Shown: one piece after another, positions 62,889 through 64,000 of the stretch
Layout: each line of letters starts with the position of its first letter
Position numbering within the stretch: the first letter of the stretch is position 1
DNA from: Halothiobacillus neapolitanus c2
GTDB lineage: Bacteria > Pseudomonadota > Gammaproteobacteria > Halothiobacillales > Halothiobacillaceae
Assembly: GCF_000024765.1 (NCBI RefSeq)
Contig: NC_013422.1
Location: 434,001 to 498,000 of the forward strand
Direction of reading: 5' to 3'
DNA: 64,000 nt
Position numbers and translations under genes: made by a program
Notes under the pieces: generated by a model
Told to the model about the DNA's origin: nothing
Databases searched by the model: none
What the model saw: only the letters and a program-made list of their open reading frames with translations

Positions 62889-63485
62889 TTGGGTAATTTG
62901 ATTGTGAGCGCGAAGCCACCTTTGATTGATGAGGTTCGTGCTTGCCGTATCTGCCAAGATAACCTGCCGTTTCCTCCCCGCCCCATTCTTCAGTTCTCGC
63001 CATCGGCGCGTTTGCTGATCGCCGGGCAGGCGCCGGGCAAAAAGGCCCATCAGTCCGGCGTGCCCTTTGATGATGCCAGTGGCGATCGTTTGCGTGGCTG
63101 GCTCGGCTTGAGCCGGGCTCAATTTTATGACGAGCAAACGGTCGCACTCTTGCCCATGGGGTTCTGTTTTCCGGGTACGGGAACATCGGGTGATCTGCCG
63201 CCCCGCCCGGAGTGTGCACCGGCCTGGCGTTCTGCCTTGCTGGACGCCCTGACCCATCTGGAATTTACCATTGTGATTGGCCGGTACGCACAGGCCTATC
63301 ATTTTGGCACGAGGCGCCAAAGCCTGACCGAACAAGTGCAGGCTTGGCGCGAACACTGGCCAGAAAAAGTCTTGCTGCCCCACCCAAGCCCCAGAAATCA
63401 GTTGTGGCTCAAGCGCAACCCCTGGTTTGAGCGCGACCTAGTGCCCGTCCTCCAAGCGCGTGTAGCCGATGTGATCGGGCCCTGA
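62889..63485 (+). CDS. Uracil-DNA glycosylase superfamily protein
   Basis: A ~198-aa protein with a zinc/Fe-S-like N-terminal CRICQ pair and the UDG-fold motifs LLIAGQAPGKKAHQSGVPFDD (motif A region, read in parts) and LLPHPSPRNQLWLKRNPWF (motif B). It matches the uncharacterised UDG-like family rather than canonical Ung, and lacks some of the four cysteines of Fe-S UDGs, so DNA-repair activity is not certain. Starts at TTG 62889 or GTG 62904 (MSAKPPLIDEV) are both possible, and no strong ribosome site decides. It follows the chemoreceptor by 8 bases. Confidence 0.8.
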   Translation: MGNLIVSAKPPLIDEVRACRICQDNLPFPPRPILQFSPSARLLIAGQAPGKKAHQSGVPFDDASGDRLRGWLGLSRAQFYDEQTVALLPMGFCFPGTGTSGDLPPRPECAPAWRSALLDALTHLEFTIVIGRYAQAYHFGTRRQSLTEQVQAWREHWPEKVLLPHPSPRNQLWLKRNPWFERDLVPVLQARVADVIGP

Positions 63486-63671
63486 ATGCAGTTCGACCGG
63501 TGCTGAGCGGGCAAGCAAAGGCTCAATTTCATCAAGATTCCTCATGGTTTTTTAAGGAAAATATCAGGCGACCGTCGTGAACGGTTAAACTGTTTTCAGG
63601 GGTCTGCTGTGGGCCGCTGGTTCACGGCATTTGGGCCAATTTATTCGGCCTTGATTAATAGAAACAGGATC
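63486..63671. other. Gene-free spacer
   Basis: I see no gene, RNA or clear terminator in these bases. Together with repeat copy C it makes a ~350-base gap before the last gene. Confidence 0.5.
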
Positions 63672-63780
63672 GGGAAGCTCGAAAAACCCGTCATTCCCGC
63701 GTAGGCGGGAATCCAGCGCCTTGATTTTTCTGGGTTCCCGCTTTCGCGGGAACGACGAATCACGGGTAGTTCGAGGTGCA
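63672..63780 (+). repeat. Two-hairpin interspersed repeat, copy C
   Basis: A 109-bp copy in the same orientation as copy A, with both internal hairpins perfect (ATTCCCGC/GCGGGAAT and TTCCCGC/GCGGGAA). The outer ends GGGAAGCTCGAAAAACCCGT and ACGGGTAGTTCGAG are partly inverted repeats. It is located in a spacer, not in a gene. Confidence 0.92.
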
Positions 63781-63832
63781 GGATAATGAGATCAATGAAG
63801 TGTGTTGCCATGGGGATGAATGTGGAGTTGTC

Positions 63833-64000
63833 ATGCGTTTATTAGCGTGGGTTCTGGGATTAGGTGGCGTCATTCCTTTCGCGGGTTTGGCCATGGCGGC
63901 GTGGTGGGGCCCCTTGGATTGGCATTCGACCGTGATCCGGGTCTTGTCTGTCTACGCGGCGGTTATCGTATCGTTTCTCGGTGGTGTGCATTGGGGCGCT
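63833..64000 (+). CDS. DUF3429 family membrane protein, N-terminal part (3' end outside window)
   Basis: The first 56 codons of a membrane protein: MRLLAWVLGLGGVIPFAGLAMAAW, then SVYAAVIVSFLGGVHWGA. The FLGGVHWG motif at the end of the second span is characteristic of DUF3429. Function is unknown. TGTGGAG lies about 7 bases before the ATG. Confidence 0.85.
   Translation, partial: MRLLAWVLGLGGVIPFAGLAMAAWWGPLDWHSTVIRVLSVYAAVIVSFLGGVHWGA

Overview
The window looks like a chromosomal segment of a motile, Gram-negative gammaproteobacterium. It carries a complete dcw (division and cell wall) cluster ending in ftsZ, a meso-diaminopimelate-type MurE, an rpoD-dnaG pair, a FleQ/sigma-54 flagellar regulator and polar-type flagellar operon, and an SAH riboswitch in front of ahcY. 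Gene content would fit a chemolithotroph such as Halothiobacillus or a relative, but that placement is inference from overall flavour and not a sequence match I could run. Most genes are tightly packed with 1-4 base overlaps; accessory DNA is confined to a few short patches.

Layout. 1-2.9 kb: end of metK, an SAH riboswitch, ahcY and metF, which together make the activated-methyl cycle. 3.1-7.0 kb: paraslipin, a small lipoprotein, NfeD, bioA and rsmE. 7.1-9.8 kb: prfB, with its programmed +1 frameshift intact, and lysS, followed by a broken small membrane gene. 10.4-16.3 kb: mrp, a HAD protein, tpx, a ROK kinase, an orphan arsB and xseA. 16.4-27.2 kb: flagellar block, made of a minus-strand FliK-like/FlhB-C-like pair, then fleQ, a sigma-54 promoter and fliEFGHIJK. 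27.2-28.2 kb: an H-NS family gene lying between two inverted copies of a ~109-bp two-hairpin repeat (a third copy is at 63.7 kb). 28.2-29.9 kb: a repeat-rich helical protein and the RNase P RNA gene. 30.2-47.4 kb: mraZ-rsmH-ftsL-ftsI-murE-murF-mraY-murD-ftsW-murG-murC-ddlB-ftsQ-ftsA-ftsZ, with a MraZ operator of three TGGGN repeats at the front and a terminator after ftsZ.

48.3-51.0 kb: a 2.7-kb island between a 34-bp duplication of the 3' end of a tRNA-Ile(CAU) gene. It holds a Xre/RES toxin-antitoxin pair and a tyrosine integrase interrupted by a single in-frame UGA. Between this tRNA and rpoD lies a striking 170-bp run of six successive hairpins that no gene explains. 51.3-54.9 kb: rpoD and dnaG on the minus strand. 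55.3-64 kb: a Sel1-repeat protein, cardiolipin synthase, an SDR, a Bax-inhibitor-1 family protein, a CBS/HPP pair, a chemoreceptor with a FliA-type promoter, a uracil-DNA-glycosylase-like protein, and the start of a DUF3429 membrane protein.

Most of the window is ordinary core genome. The points that most deserve a second look are the hairpin array at 51082-51251, the tRNA-Ile2 island and its displaced terminator, the inverted repeats bracketing the H-NS gene, the nested inverted repeats directly before rnpB, and the SAH riboswitch followed by an intrinsic-terminator-like hairpin.
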